A stretch of 64,000 nt of DNA. Source: Nakamurella lactea DSM 19367 (GTDB lineage: Bacteria > Actinomycetota > Actinomycetes > Mycobacteriales > Nakamurellaceae). This document shows, in pieces, positions 7,415 to 15,139 of the stretch (position 1 is its first letter; each line of letters opens with the position of its first letter). The notes beneath the pieces are model-generated. The model was not told where the DNA came from, did not search any database, and saw only the letters and a program-made list of their open reading frames with translations. The stretch lies in NCBI RefSeq assembly GCF_000426645.1, contig NZ_AUFT01000016.1, positions 121,124 to 185,123 on the forward strand. Reading direction: 5' to 3'. The translations under genes and the position numbers were made by a program.

Positions 7415-8923
7415 ATGACGCAGGCATCGACACCACAGGCACAGATCGGCGTCACCGGGTTGGCGGTGATGGGGGCGAACCTGGCCCGCAACCTCGCCCG
7501 CAACGGGTTCGTCACCGCCGTGCACAACCGCAGCTACGCCAAGACCGAGCACCTGATCGCCGAGCACGGCACCGACGGCAGCTTCGTGCCCAGCGAATCG
7601 GCGCGGGACTTCGTCGACTCACTGCAGAGTCCGCGGACCATCATCATCATGGTCAAGGCGGGCGGGCCGACCGACGCGGTGATCGACGAACTGACCCCGC
7701 TGCTGGCCGAGGGCGACATTCTGATCGACGGCGGCAACGCGCTGTTCACCGACACGATCCGTCGGGAGAAAGCGCTGCGGGACAAGGGAATCCATTTCGT
7801 CGGCTGCGGCATCTCCGGTGGTGAGGAGGGCGCGTTGAACGGTCCGTCGATCATGCCAGGCGGCTCCGTCGAGTCCTACGCGACGCTCGGCCCGATCCTG
7901 GAGAAGATCTCCGCGCACGTCGACGGCGACCCGTGCTGCACCCACATCGGCACCGACGGGGCCGGGCACTTCGTGAAGATGGTGCACAACGGCATCGAGT
8001 ACGCCGACATGCAGCTGATCGCCGAGGCCTACGACCTGCTGCGCCGCGGCCTCAAGCTGGAACCGGCCCGGATCGCCGAGATCTTCCGGGACTGGAACGA
8101 CGGCGAGCTGGACTCGTACCTGATCGAGATCACCGCCGAGGTGCTCTCGCAGACCGATGCCAGGACCGGTGGACCGCTGGTCGACGTGATCGTCGATGCC
8201 GCCGGGATGAAGGGCACCGGCACCTGGACCGTGCAGAACGCGCTGGACCTGGCCATCCCGGTGTCCGGCATCGCCGAGGCGGTTTTCGCCCGCGGGCTGT
8301 CGTCCCAGGCGGCGCAACGGGCGGCAGCGGTCGGTAACCTGCCCGGCCCGGACGGGGTGATCGAGACCGACGACGTCGACGACTTCGTCGAGGACGTCCG
8401 GCAGGCGCTGTACGCCTCCAAGATCGTCGCCTACGCCCAGGGCCTCGACCTGATCGCCGCCGGCGCGCAGCAGTACGGCTGGCAGATCGATCTCGGTGCG
8501 GTGGCCCGGATCTGGCGGGGCGGCTGCATCATCCGGGCGGCCTTCCTGAACCGGATCACCGAGGCTTATGCCGCCGATTCCGGTCCGGAACCGGTGGCCG
8601 GCGCCGACCAGGACGGGGCTGACGCCGCTGACGGCGGTACGTCGCACCAATCACTGCTGCTGGCCCCGTACTTCACCGAGGCGATCGGCAAGGCGCAGGA
8701 GTCGTGGCGGTTCGCCATCGCGCAGGCGACCTTCGCCGGTGTCCCGGTGCCGGGCTTCTCGGCCGCGCTCGCCTACTACGACGGGTTGCGTTCCGCCCGG
8801 CTGCCGGCGGCGCTGATCCAGGGTCAGCGCGACTTCTTCGGTGCGCACACCTACCGCCGGACCGACGCCGAGGGTGCGTTCCACACGCTGTGGTCGGGCG
8901 ACCGCTCCGAGATCGAGGCCTGA
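7415..8923 (+). CDS. gnd: 6-phosphogluconate dehydrogenase (decarboxylating)
   Basis: 502 aa, the long homodimeric type. It oxidises 6-phosphogluconate to ribulose 5-phosphate and CO2 with reduction of NAD(P) in the oxidative pentose phosphate pathway. The N-terminal Rossmann motif is GVTGLAVMGANLARNLARNG. The substrate-binding signature GCGISGGEEGALNGPSIMPGG, the catalytic helix FVKMVHNGIEYADMQ and GTGTWTVQNALDL are all intact. The ATG at 7415 follows GAAGGGA at a good distance; an in-frame extension 135 nt upstream lacks family similarity. A Gly/Asp/Ala-rich insert (about residues 392-412, DQDGADAADGG) interrupts the C-terminal domain and contains the recurring GGGGCTGACG word. Confidence 0.95.
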   Translation: MTQASTPQAQIGVTGLAVMGANLARNLARNGFVTAVHNRSYAKTEHLIAEHGTDGSFVPSESARDFVDSLQSPRTIIIMVKAGGPTDAVIDELTPLLAEGDILIDGGNALFTDTIRREKALRDKGIHFVGCGISGGEEGALNGPSIMPGGSVESYATLGPILEKISAHVDGDPCCTHIGTDGAGHFVKMVHNGIEYADMQLIAEAYDLLRRGLKLEPARIAEIFRDWNDGELDSYLIEITAEVLSQTDARTGGPLVDVIVDAAGMKGTGTWTVQNALDLAIPVSGIAEAVFARGLSSQAAQRAAAVGNLPGPDGVIETDDVDDFVEDVRQALYASKIVAYAQGLDLIAAGAQQYGWQIDLGAVARIWRGGCIIRAAFLNRITEAYAADSGPEPVAGADQDGADAADGGTSHQSLLLAPYFTEAIGKAQESWRFAIAQATFAGVPVPGFSAALAYYDGLRSARLPAALIQGQRDFFGAHTYRRTDAEGAFHTLWSGDRSEIEA

Positions 8924-8993
8924 CCCCGCGACCGGCCCCCGCCCCAGCGAGGACGAAGCGATCCCGAAAAGAGTGATCCTGGACAGCGTGATT

Positions 8994-9078
8994 CCGGCCG
9001 GACTGACCCCGGAGTCAGCCCGGCCGGGCTGGTCCTGGACAGAGACCGACGAGCCGACCCGGCTCGGGTCGGCTCGTC
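8994..9078. terminator. Two consecutive hairpins between convergent gnd and MFS genes
   Basis: The first hairpin has a stem of about 14 bp with one mismatch (8994-9007 with 9014-9027). The second is perfect over 13 bp, GACGAGCCGACCC (9048-9060) with GGGTCGGCTCGTC (9066-9078) and a 5-nt loop. No poly-T follows. They lie between two convergent genes and probably end both transcripts. Confidence 0.6.
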
Positions 9079-9104
9079 GATCGTCCGCTATCGGTGTTAT
9101 CGGG

Positions 9105-10736
9105 TCAGGCGATCGCTGATCCGGGCACGGCTCCGTCCTCCGACGCCACCAGCAGCTCGCCGACGGCGAAGTCGTCGTCCCCGGACCGCTGGTCCTCGGA
9201 CCACTCGTCCTCGTCGGCGCGGCCGGCCGGTGCCGACCGTTCGGCCGCCGGCTCGTCGGCCACCGGCCGGCGGACCAGTACCGCCACCAGGATCGCGGCT
9301 GCCGCCAGGAAGGCTGCCGCCCAGCCGAAGGCCCGATCGGCGCCCAGAATGTAGGCCTGGTGCGCACTTTCGATCGCGGCCGCGCTCGGCTGACGCCCGG
9401 CGGCAAGCGCGGCGGAGGCCGCGTTGACGTTCGGCCCGGCGGTCTGGGCGAACACGGTGATCAGCACCGCAAGCCCCATCGCGCCGCCGACCTGCTGGGT
9501 GACGTTCACCAGACCGGATCCGGCACCGGCGTCCTTCGGGGCCACTCCGGCCAGCGACAGTGACGTCAGCGGGACGAAGGCCAGTCCGTTACCCATGCCG
9601 AACAGCAGCAGCGGGCCGAGTAGCTGCAGGTAGCTGCTGTCCGCGGACAGACTGGTCAACCAGAACAGCCCGACGGTGGATGTCAGCAGACCCGCGACCA
9701 GCACCGGCTTCTCACCGATTCGACGGGTCAATACCCTGGCGCTGGCTTGCGACGCGACGAACAGCGCCACCGTCAGCGGCAGGAAGGCCAGCCCGGTGAC
9801 CACCGGCGAGTAGCCGAGGATGTCCTGCAGGAACTGGGTCAGGAAGAAGAACACGCCGAACATACCGGCCACCAACAGCAATCGGGCCAGGTACGAGGTC
9901 GCCCGGTTCCGGTCGGCGAACAGCCGCAGCGGGGTGATCGGCGAACTCGCCCGCAGCTCGGTGGCCACGAACGCCCCGAGCAGCACCACGGCGACGGCGA
10001 ATCCGGTGAGCGTCAACGGATCTCCCCAGCCGTCGCTGGCCGCCCGGACCAGCGAGTAGACCAGGGTGCCCATGCCCAGGGTGGAGGTGAGGGCGCCGGT
10101 CAGGTCGAACCGGCCGGGATGCCGTGCGGTATCAGGAATCACCCGCAGCGAGACCAGCAGCAGGGCGATGCCGATCGGGACATTGATGAACAGCACCCAG
10201 CGCCAGGAGACCCACTGGGTGAGCATGCCGCCGACGATCAGGCCGACCGCGCTGCCGCCGATCGAGACCGCGGTGTACCAGCCCAGTGCCTTGGTGCGTT
10301 CCCTGGCCTCCGGGAACAGCGTCATCAGCAGGGCAAGTGCTGACGGTGCGGCGAGCGCCGCGCCGATGCCCTGCAGGCCGCGGGCGATGAGCAGTTCGGT
10401 CGAGCTGGCGGCGACGCCACCGGACATCGAGGCCAGCGTGAACAGGCTGATGCCGGCCAGGAACACCCGTCGCCGGCCGAGGATGTCGCCGGCCCTGGCA
10501 CCGAGCAACAGCAGCCCGCCGAAGGCCAGCGTGTAGGCGTTGATCACCCAGGACAGTCCGGTCGACGAGAAGCCCAGCGCGTTCTTGATGTCCGGCAGGG
10601 CGATGTTGACGATGGTGGCGTCCAGCACGACCATCAGCTGGCTGATCAGCACGACGCCGAGGATGATCCCCGGGCGCCGGCTGGTTGGGGTAGTAGGTGG
10701 TGCGGCGGATTGCGTCGCAGAGGATTGAGTCGTCAC
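9105..10736 (-). CDS. MFS multidrug exporter, DHA2 family (14 TM type)
   Basis: 543 aa from the GTG at 10736, which follows GAGGAA at a proper distance; the longer ATG form lacks a ribosome binding site. Motif C-like and A-like signatures of drug:H+ antiporters are visible: VVLDATIVNIALPDI in TM1, LLLGARAGDILGRRRVF in loop 2-3, and LIARGLQGIGAALAAPSALALL. The hydrophobic profile fits 14 helices, with an acidic hydrophilic tail. It is divergent from a TetR-type regulator and the shared intergenic region holds a palindrome over its promoter, so it is almost certainly under that repressor. The exported compound cannot be told from sequence. Confidence 0.9.
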   Translation of the reverse strand: MTTQSSATQSAAPPTTPTSRRPGIILGVVLISQLMVVLDATIVNIALPDIKNALGFSSTGLSWVINAYTLAFGGLLLLGARAGDILGRRRVFLAGISLFTLASMSGGVAASSTELLIARGLQGIGAALAAPSALALLMTLFPEARERTKALGWYTAVSIGGSAVGLIVGGMLTQWVSWRWVLFINVPIGIALLLVSLRVIPDTARHPGRFDLTGALTSTLGMGTLVYSLVRAASDGWGDPLTLTGFAVAVVLLGAFVATELRASSPITPLRLFADRNRATSYLARLLLVAGMFGVFFFLTQFLQDILGYSPVVTGLAFLPLTVALFVASQASARVLTRRIGEKPVLVAGLLTSTVGLFWLTSLSADSSYLQLLGPLLLFGMGNGLAFVPLTSLSLAGVAPKDAGAGSGLVNVTQQVGGAMGLAVLITVFAQTAGPNVNAASAALAAGRQPSAAAIESAHQAYILGADRAFGWAAAFLAAAAILVAVLVRRPVADEPAAERSAPAGRADEDEWSEDQRSGDDDFAVGELLVASEDGAVPGSAIA

Positions 10737-10775
10737 GATGTTCCTCGCGGAGTAGTATCGGTTAAACGGATGGGC

Positions 10776-10830
10776 CCTCCGGTAACTATACGGAGGCACC
10801 CTCCGGTTCGCAACAGGTTTGATTTATGCT
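10776..10830. promoter_or_regulatory. TetR operator and divergent promoters for MFS/TetR pair
   Basis: CCTCCG (10776-10781) and CGGAGG (10791-10796) are inverted with 9 bp between them, and a third half-site CCTCCGG follows at 10799. Inside the palindrome the minus strand reads TATAGT (10785-10790), a near-consensus -10 for the exporter gene. On the plus strand TATGCT (10825-10830) can be the -10 for the regulator. Binding at the palindrome would block exporter transcription directly. Confidence 0.6.
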
Positions 10831-10869
10831 CGCGGCGAAACGCGGGCTCGAGGTTCAGGAGGTAGCGAA

Positions 10870-11538
10870 GTGGTTCGGTCGACGACGACCGCGGAGCAGT
10901 CGCAGGCCGACCAGCAGTCGGTCGAGGGACAGCAGCCGGTCGTGACGCCGGTGGGCGCGGAGGGCTGCCGGCCGATGCGGGCCGACGCCCGCCGGAACCG
11001 CGAGGCAGTGTTGACCGCCGCCGCAAGCGCCTTCGCCGAGAACGGTGTGGAATCGCCGCTGGAGGACATCGCCCGGCAGGCCGGCGTCGGCATCGGCACC
11101 CTGTACCGACACTTCCCGACCCGCGAAGAGCTGGTGTTCGGCGTCTACCAGCGTGAAGTGGCACAACTGTGCGAGAGCGCCACCGCTCTGGTGGACGAGC
11201 TGCCGCCGGCCGAGGCGCTGCAGGAATGGATGCGCCGGTTCGTGCTGTATGCCGCGACCAAGCGCGGTCTGGTCGGCATGCTGCGCACCATGATGGCGGA
11301 CCGGACGGATCTGTTCGCCGAGACCAGGGTGCGGATCCGCGACGCCGCGAACCTGCTGCTGACCTCCGCGGCCGCCGCCGGTGAGATCCGCGACGACATC
11401 ACCGCCGAGGACCTCACCCGCAGCATCGGCGGGATCTGCATGGCCAGCGACGGGCCGGTCTGGTCGCCGGCGAATGCCGGCCGGCTGGTCGACCTGGTTT
11501 TCGACGGGCTGCGCTTCGGCGCCCCGAACAAGCGCTGA
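10870..11538 (+). CDS. TetR-family transcriptional regulator
   Basis: 222 aa from the GTG at 10870, with AGGAGG 7 nt upstream; the in-frame TTG at 10819 has no such site. After a disordered Gln/Glu-rich start, the helix-turn-helix region reads DARRNREAVLTAAASAFAENG then LEDIARQAGVGIGTLYRHFPTREEL, a textbook TetR DNA-binding domain. The C-terminal ligand domain is generic. It diverges from the MFS exporter and is the likely local repressor. The inducer is unknown. Confidence 0.92.
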   Translation: MVRSTTTAEQSQADQQSVEGQQPVVTPVGAEGCRPMRADARRNREAVLTAAASAFAENGVESPLEDIARQAGVGIGTLYRHFPTREELVFGVYQREVAQLCESATALVDELPPAEALQEWMRRFVLYAATKRGLVGMLRTMMADRTDLFAETRVRIRDAANLLLTSAAAAGEIRDDITAEDLTRSIGGICMASDGPVWSPANAGRLVDLVFDGLRFGAPNKR

Positions 11539-11558
11539 CCCGCGGGTCCGAACGCGAC

Positions 11559-11634
11559 TACCCGCTCGGGTTTCGCGGGTCCTGGTGTGGTGGTCGGACG
11601 GTCGTCACCGCAACAGGACCCGCGAACCGGGGTA
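11559..11634. repeat. Hairpin repeat of the GGTTCGCGGGTCC family
   Basis: The left arm GGTTTCGCGGGTCCTG (11569-11584) pairs with CAGGACCCGCGAACC (11614-11628) around a loop of about 30 nt. An outer pair, TACCC with GGGTA, extends the structure. It fills the gap between the convergent TetR and PIG-L genes. Related copies lie at 54125-54219 and 55779-55820. Confidence 0.65.
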
Positions 11635-11639
11635 GCGCC

Positions 11640-12485
11640 TCAGCTCACCGGGTAGTCGGCGCGGAGGTTGATCTGCGAGTAGCTGACGTGCCTGGTGAGC
11701 GGATCGGTCACCTTGGCCTGCTCGGTCAGCGGGAACAGTTCGTGGGTCTCGCCCCGATACCGGGTGTAGGGCTCGGCGAAGTTGACACCCGCCGCGCGAC
11801 CGGCCTCGCCGTTGTTGGCCTCGACCAACTTGCGGGCGAAGACGCCGTCGTAGCCCTGACTGACGAAGCCGTCCATGGCGGCGATCTTGCGGCCGACCAC
11901 CGGCGTGATGTCGACGGACATGTCGTTGCGCATGCCGTAGGCCGACAGCGCGTCGGTGTTGTGCACCGACAGCCCGGTGAAGAACACCTGCCGGACGTTG
12001 ATCTCCTTCTGCCCGTCCAGGTGGGCCAGGAACTGCCCGGCCTGCTGGATCGCCGCCAGGGCCGTCATGGTGGCAATGGTGTGTGACGAGTCGGCCGAGA
12101 CCGGGTTCTTCGGGTAGTCGCAGATCACGATGTCCGGCGCATGCTCGGCGATCACCTCGGCGAGTTCGGCGACCATCGGTTCCTGCAGCACGTTCAGGAT
12201 GTCGTCGTGATCGAGCGTCACCACGGTGCCGATGCCGATGATCTCGGCGGCCCGCCGCAACTCGTCCTTCTTGTTGTCCACGATGTCCTGCAGACCGGCC
12301 GCGGCGATAGCCGGGTCCGGGTTGTCCTTGCGCATCTCCTCGGCGTACTTGTTGGGGTGGATGCGCCCGCCGTGGGTCAGGATGACGGCGACGATGTCGT
12401 CGCCCGCGTCGGCGTGTCGGGCCAGCGCGCCGCCGCAGTTGGTGATGGTGTCGGCAGGGTGGGCGTAGATCGTCATGATCTTCAT
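11640..12485 (-). CDS. PIG-L/LmbE-family protein with altered metal motif
   Basis: 281 aa. KIMTIYAHPADTITNCGGALA aligns with the signature AHPDD..CGG of zinc-dependent N-acetylglucosaminyl deacetylases such as MshB, and DSSHTIATM fits the third metal ligand region. The first Asp of the motif, which acts as general base in MshB, is Ala here, while the following metal-binding Asp is kept. The enzyme may use another base, another substrate, or be inactive. The MKIM start was chosen at the family N terminus; upstream codons in frame lack similarity and no strong ribosome binding site is visible. It is convergent with the TetR gene and divergent from the DUF1801 gene. Confidence 0.82.
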   Translation of the reverse strand: MKIMTIYAHPADTITNCGGALARHADAGDDIVAVILTHGGRIHPNKYAEEMRKDNPDPAIAAAGLQDIVDNKKDELRRAAEIIGIGTVVTLDHDDILNVLQEPMVAELAEVIAEHAPDIVICDYPKNPVSADSSHTIATMTALAAIQQAGQFLAHLDGQKEINVRQVFFTGLSVHNTDALSAYGMRNDMSVDITPVVGRKIAAMDGFVSQGYDGVFARKLVEANNGEAGRAAGVNFAEPYTRYRGETHELFPLTEQAKVTDPLTRHVSYSQINLRADYPVS

Positions 12486-12676
12486 CGGGAGGGTCAGCTC
12501 TTCCGTGTGTGCGGGGATGGTGTGACGCTTCTGAAACAGCATTCCACAACCGCTCGGGATGGCAAGGGATCCGGCATGATTCGCCGGCCGATGATTCCGT
12601 TCGCCGGGCCGGGTCCACCCGTAGAACAGCCGGGGACTCGGTTCGTTGATCATCCGTCGTGGGACAGGAGAAGGCC

Positions 12677-13090
12677 GTGAACGCACCGGATCCGCGGGTC
12701 GACGCGTACATCGAGGCCCTGCCCGGCTGGCAACAGGACATCTGTCGCCGGGTCCGCGAGTTGGTGCACTCCGCCGATCCGGAGGTCGCCGAGACCATCA
12801 AACGGACGGTCCAGCCGTACTTCGTGTTGGACGGCAACATCTGCGCGTTCCTGGCGGCCAGGGACCACGTCAACATCTTCCTCTACGACGGAGGCATTGT
12901 GCCCGATCCGGCCGGGATCATCACGGCCGGGCACGACAACAAGACGGCCCGCACGGTGGCCTATTCCGAGGGGGAGCAGATCAGCGCCGAACCACTGGTG
13001 GCGATGTTCCGGCAGATCATCGCCAACAACCGGGCCGGCGGCTGGCGGGCGATCAAGAAACGGGGAGCGGCCGGACCGAACCGGGGCTGA
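12677..13090 (+). CDS. DUF1801-family protein
   Basis: 137 aa. The N-terminal segment VDAYIEALPGWQQDICRRVRELV and the core PEVAETIKRTVQPYFVLDGNICAFLAARDHVNIFLYDGG match the DUF1801 (YdhG-like) fold, with a basic end WRAIKKRG. The biochemical role of the family is unknown. The GTG at 12677 is preceded by AGGAG; the GTG 18 nt upstream has none. It stands between PIG-L and the sigma-factor unit. Confidence 0.82.
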   Translation: MNAPDPRVDAYIEALPGWQQDICRRVRELVHSADPEVAETIKRTVQPYFVLDGNICAFLAARDHVNIFLYDGGIVPDPAGIITAGHDNKTARTVAYSEGEQISAEPLVAMFRQIIANNRAGGWRAIKKRGAAGPNRG

Positions 13091-13205
13091 CGGCGCCCGC
13101 ACCGCGGCAAGAAATTCCGCCGGTCCGCCAACACCTGCAGGACTCGTTCGTTGTACAGGGTGACGGGCATCGAATGGAGCCCGATCGAACGGGAGATGAG
13201 TCCAG

Positions 13206-13352
13206 ATGTACGACATGAACACGGAAGCGATGCTGCGGATGTTGGAACACGAGACACGGGATCGGGTGACGAACAGTCGCCGTCGGCACGGCCGGCGGCG
13301 GGTGCTCCGCCGGATCCCGGCGCCGGCCGACAACGAGCGGAGGGTCTTCTGA
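13206..13352 (+). CDS. Arg-rich micropeptide (48 aa), function unknown
   Basis: The reading frame MYDMNTEAMLRMLEHETRDR continues into a strongly basic half (NSRRRHGRRRVLRRI) and ends PAPADNERRVF. Its stop TGA shares one base with the ATG of the next gene. A GGGAGATGAG sequence lies just upstream of the ATG. The acidic helix followed by an Arg-rich tail suggests a nucleic-acid- or protein-binding peptide, but this is inference. Base composition is like that of its neighbours. It is the first gene of a four-gene coupled unit with an ECF sigma factor. Confidence 0.55.
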   Translation: MYDMNTEAMLRMLEHETRDRVTNSRRRHGRRRVLRRIPAPADNERRVF

Positions 13353-14290
13353 TGGCCGACCCGACCACCGGTCCCGTCAGCGGCGGGGTGATCGGCCATC
13401 GGCCGGTCCTGGACCTGAGCGGGCTGACGGCGCCGGAGCAGTTGGCCGGCATCGCCGGCATCGAGCAGGTGGCAGTCGTGGTCGTGCCCCGATCACTGGC
13501 CGCGGCCTACACGGCGATCCCGACCCGCAAGGTGGCCACCACCGTGTTCGTCCCGGACGGGACGAGGCCGCGGGTGCACACCGGCACCCTGACGGTCGGT
13601 GGCGACGGCCTCGGCAGCGCGGACGATGCGCTCATCGTCACCGGCGTGCTGGCGGTCACCGGCCCGGTCACCGGCGACCTGCCGGCGCTGATCCACGTCA
13701 CCGGAACGGTTCTGGTGCCGCGCGGTAGCGAGGCCGCCATCGGCAGAGTGCTGGAGGGCACCGGATCGGTGGTCGCCTACCGATGGGCCGAGACACAGGA
13801 GATCCGCACCCACGGCGGACAGTTGTCGATCAGTGGTGCCGGCCTGACGAACCCGATCGGCGAACCGGACGACGTGCTGGTGCTGGCCGGCCAGACGGTG
13901 GTGACCGGCGAGGTCGGCGGGATCGGCTACCGGCAGGTCGTGGTCGTCGGGCAGGCGGCGTTTCCGGCCGCGGCGCAGGAGGCGCTCGATCCGCGACTGG
14001 TGGCCCAGGGCCAGGTCGGCTGGTACGTCTCGGACAATCCGCGGACCTTCGTCGGCGGCGCCCCACTGGCCGCCGAGTACCTGCGCCTGCTGGAGGCCCC
14101 GGCCAGCCTGATCGTCACCGGCAACCTGGACATTGCCGACGACGTATCGGCAGAGCTGTTGCGGGACAAGGTGTCCGACATCGTGGTATTCGGCAACATC
14201 ACCGCACCGGATGCCCTGGTCCCGACACTGCAATACCTGGCGACGCAGGCGTTCGGGTCGATTCGGGGCAAGGGTGGATCCACAGACTGA
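13352..14290 (+). CDS. Beta-repeat (bactofilin-like) protein of unknown function
   Basis: 312 aa, no signal peptide or membrane helix. The sequence is built of recurrent short hydrophobic strands separated by Gly/Asp turns: VHTGTLTVGGDGLG, ALIVTGVLAVTGPVTGD, LIHVTGTVLVPRG, GGQLSISGAGLTNP, DVLVLAGQTVVTGEVGG, SLIVTGNLDIADD and DIVVFGNITAP. This pattern predicts a right-handed beta-solenoid like bactofilins or other polymer-forming scaffolds. I do not recognise a named family. It is preceded by the basic micropeptide (1-nt overlap), and its 3' end overlaps the sigma-factor gene by 17 nt, so expression is tightly coupled. Function is not assigned. Confidence 0.7.
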   Translation: MADPTTGPVSGGVIGHRPVLDLSGLTAPEQLAGIAGIEQVAVVVVPRSLAAAYTAIPTRKVATTVFVPDGTRPRVHTGTLTVGGDGLGSADDALIVTGVLAVTGPVTGDLPALIHVTGTVLVPRGSEAAIGRVLEGTGSVVAYRWAETQEIRTHGGQLSISGAGLTNPIGEPDDVLVLAGQTVVTGEVGGIGYRQVVVVGQAAFPAAAQEALDPRLVAQGQVGWYVSDNPRTFVGGAPLAAEYLRLLEAPASLIVTGNLDIADDVSAELLRDKVSDIVVFGNITAPDALVPTLQYLATQAFGSIRGKGGSTD

Positions 14291-14849
14291 GTTCCGCGGC
14301 CTCTACGACGCGCATCGGACCGCGGTGCACGCCTACTTCCTGGGTCGGGTCGCCGATCCGGGTCTGGCCGCCGACCTGACTCAGGACCTGTTCCTACGGG
14401 CCTGGCAGCACCTGCCGGACCTGGCCGGTCGCGATCCGGACGGGCAGCGGGGCTGGCTGTTCACGGTGGCAAGGAACCTGGTGATCGACAGCGGCCGGCG
14501 GGCCGCCGTGCGTCAGCGGGCCGAGACGGTATTGCGCGCCGAGCCGGCCCGGACGGCGCCGGCGGCCAGCGAACCGGCGCTGGCCGCCGACCGGCTGGCA
14601 GCGGTCGGTCGGGTGGTGGCTGAGCTACCGGACGATCAGCGTCTGGTGCTCACCATGGCCGCCGCCGGCGAGCTGACCAGCGCCCAGATCGGTGCCGCTG
14701 TCGGCATTCCGGCCGGAACCGTCCGCTACCGGCTGTCCCGGGCCAGGGCCACCGTTGCGGCGGCCATGGCCGCCGACGGTGAGCCCGATCCGCGGCGTCA
14801 TTCCGTCGAAGACATCCACGACCGGCAAGCTGGAAGGACACCCCGATGA
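14274..14849 (+). CDS. ECF-type RNA polymerase sigma factor
   Basis: 191 aa from the GTG at 14274, inside the end of the preceding gene. Region 2 is YDAHRTAVHAYFLGRVADPGLAADLTQDLFLRAWQHLP followed by GWLFTVARNLVIDSGRR. Region 4 is VVAELPDDQRLVLTMAAAGELTSAQIGAAVGIPAGTVRYRLSRAR. There is no sigma-3, as expected for group IV factors. The next gene overlaps its stop by 4 nt (ATGA), the usual place of an anti-sigma factor, but that product has no transmembrane or zinc motif. The target regulon is unknown. Confidence 0.9.
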   Translation: MDPQTEFRGLYDAHRTAVHAYFLGRVADPGLAADLTQDLFLRAWQHLPDLAGRDPDGQRGWLFTVARNLVIDSGRRAAVRQRAETVLRAEPARTAPAASEPALAADRLAAVGRVVAELPDDQRLVLTMAAAGELTSAQIGAAVGIPAGTVRYRLSRARATVAAAMAADGEPDPRRHSVEDIHDRQAGRTPR

Positions 14850-15127
14850 ACGAACAGGACGTGCCATCGTCCCGCAGCAGCCGGGACTCTGCCGCCGACG
14901 CCCTTTCGGCCGATGTCGCCGAATGGGGCCGGTCGGTGCGGCTGACGGAGACGGTCGCCGACCACATCTTCGCCGCGATCGTCTCGGCTCCGGCCCCGGT
15001 GTGGCCGACCGGACCGGATCTCGAGCCGGAGCCGGACACGCCGCTGGGCCCGGCCTGGTGGCGTCGACATTCGGCGGAGTTGGCCGAGACGATCATCCGC
15101 AGCACCCGCTGGGCACCCGCCGCCTGA
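14846..15127 (+). CDS. Small acidic protein coupled to ECF sigma factor
   Basis: 93 aa, beginning MNEQDVPSSRSSRDSAADAL, with a helical middle (DVAEWGRSVRLTETVADHIFAAIVS), a Pro-rich acidic linker and PLGPAWWRRHSAELAETII at the end. It has no Cys/His cluster and no membrane segment. Its ATG overlaps the sigma-factor stop codon. By position it could be an atypical cytoplasmic anti-sigma or sigma-binding partner; this is inference from context only. I recognise no family. Confidence 0.65.
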   Translation: MNEQDVPSSRSSRDSAADALSADVAEWGRSVRLTETVADHIFAAIVSAPAPVWPTGPDLEPEPDTPLGPAWWRRHSAELAETIIRSTRWAPAA

Positions 15128-15139
15128 ACCCGGGGGAGG

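Noticed and set aside
12661..12676. Upstream GTG start (12659) for the DUF1801 gene
   Set aside because: The AGGAG ribosome binding site lies inside that extension and serves the GTG at 12677.
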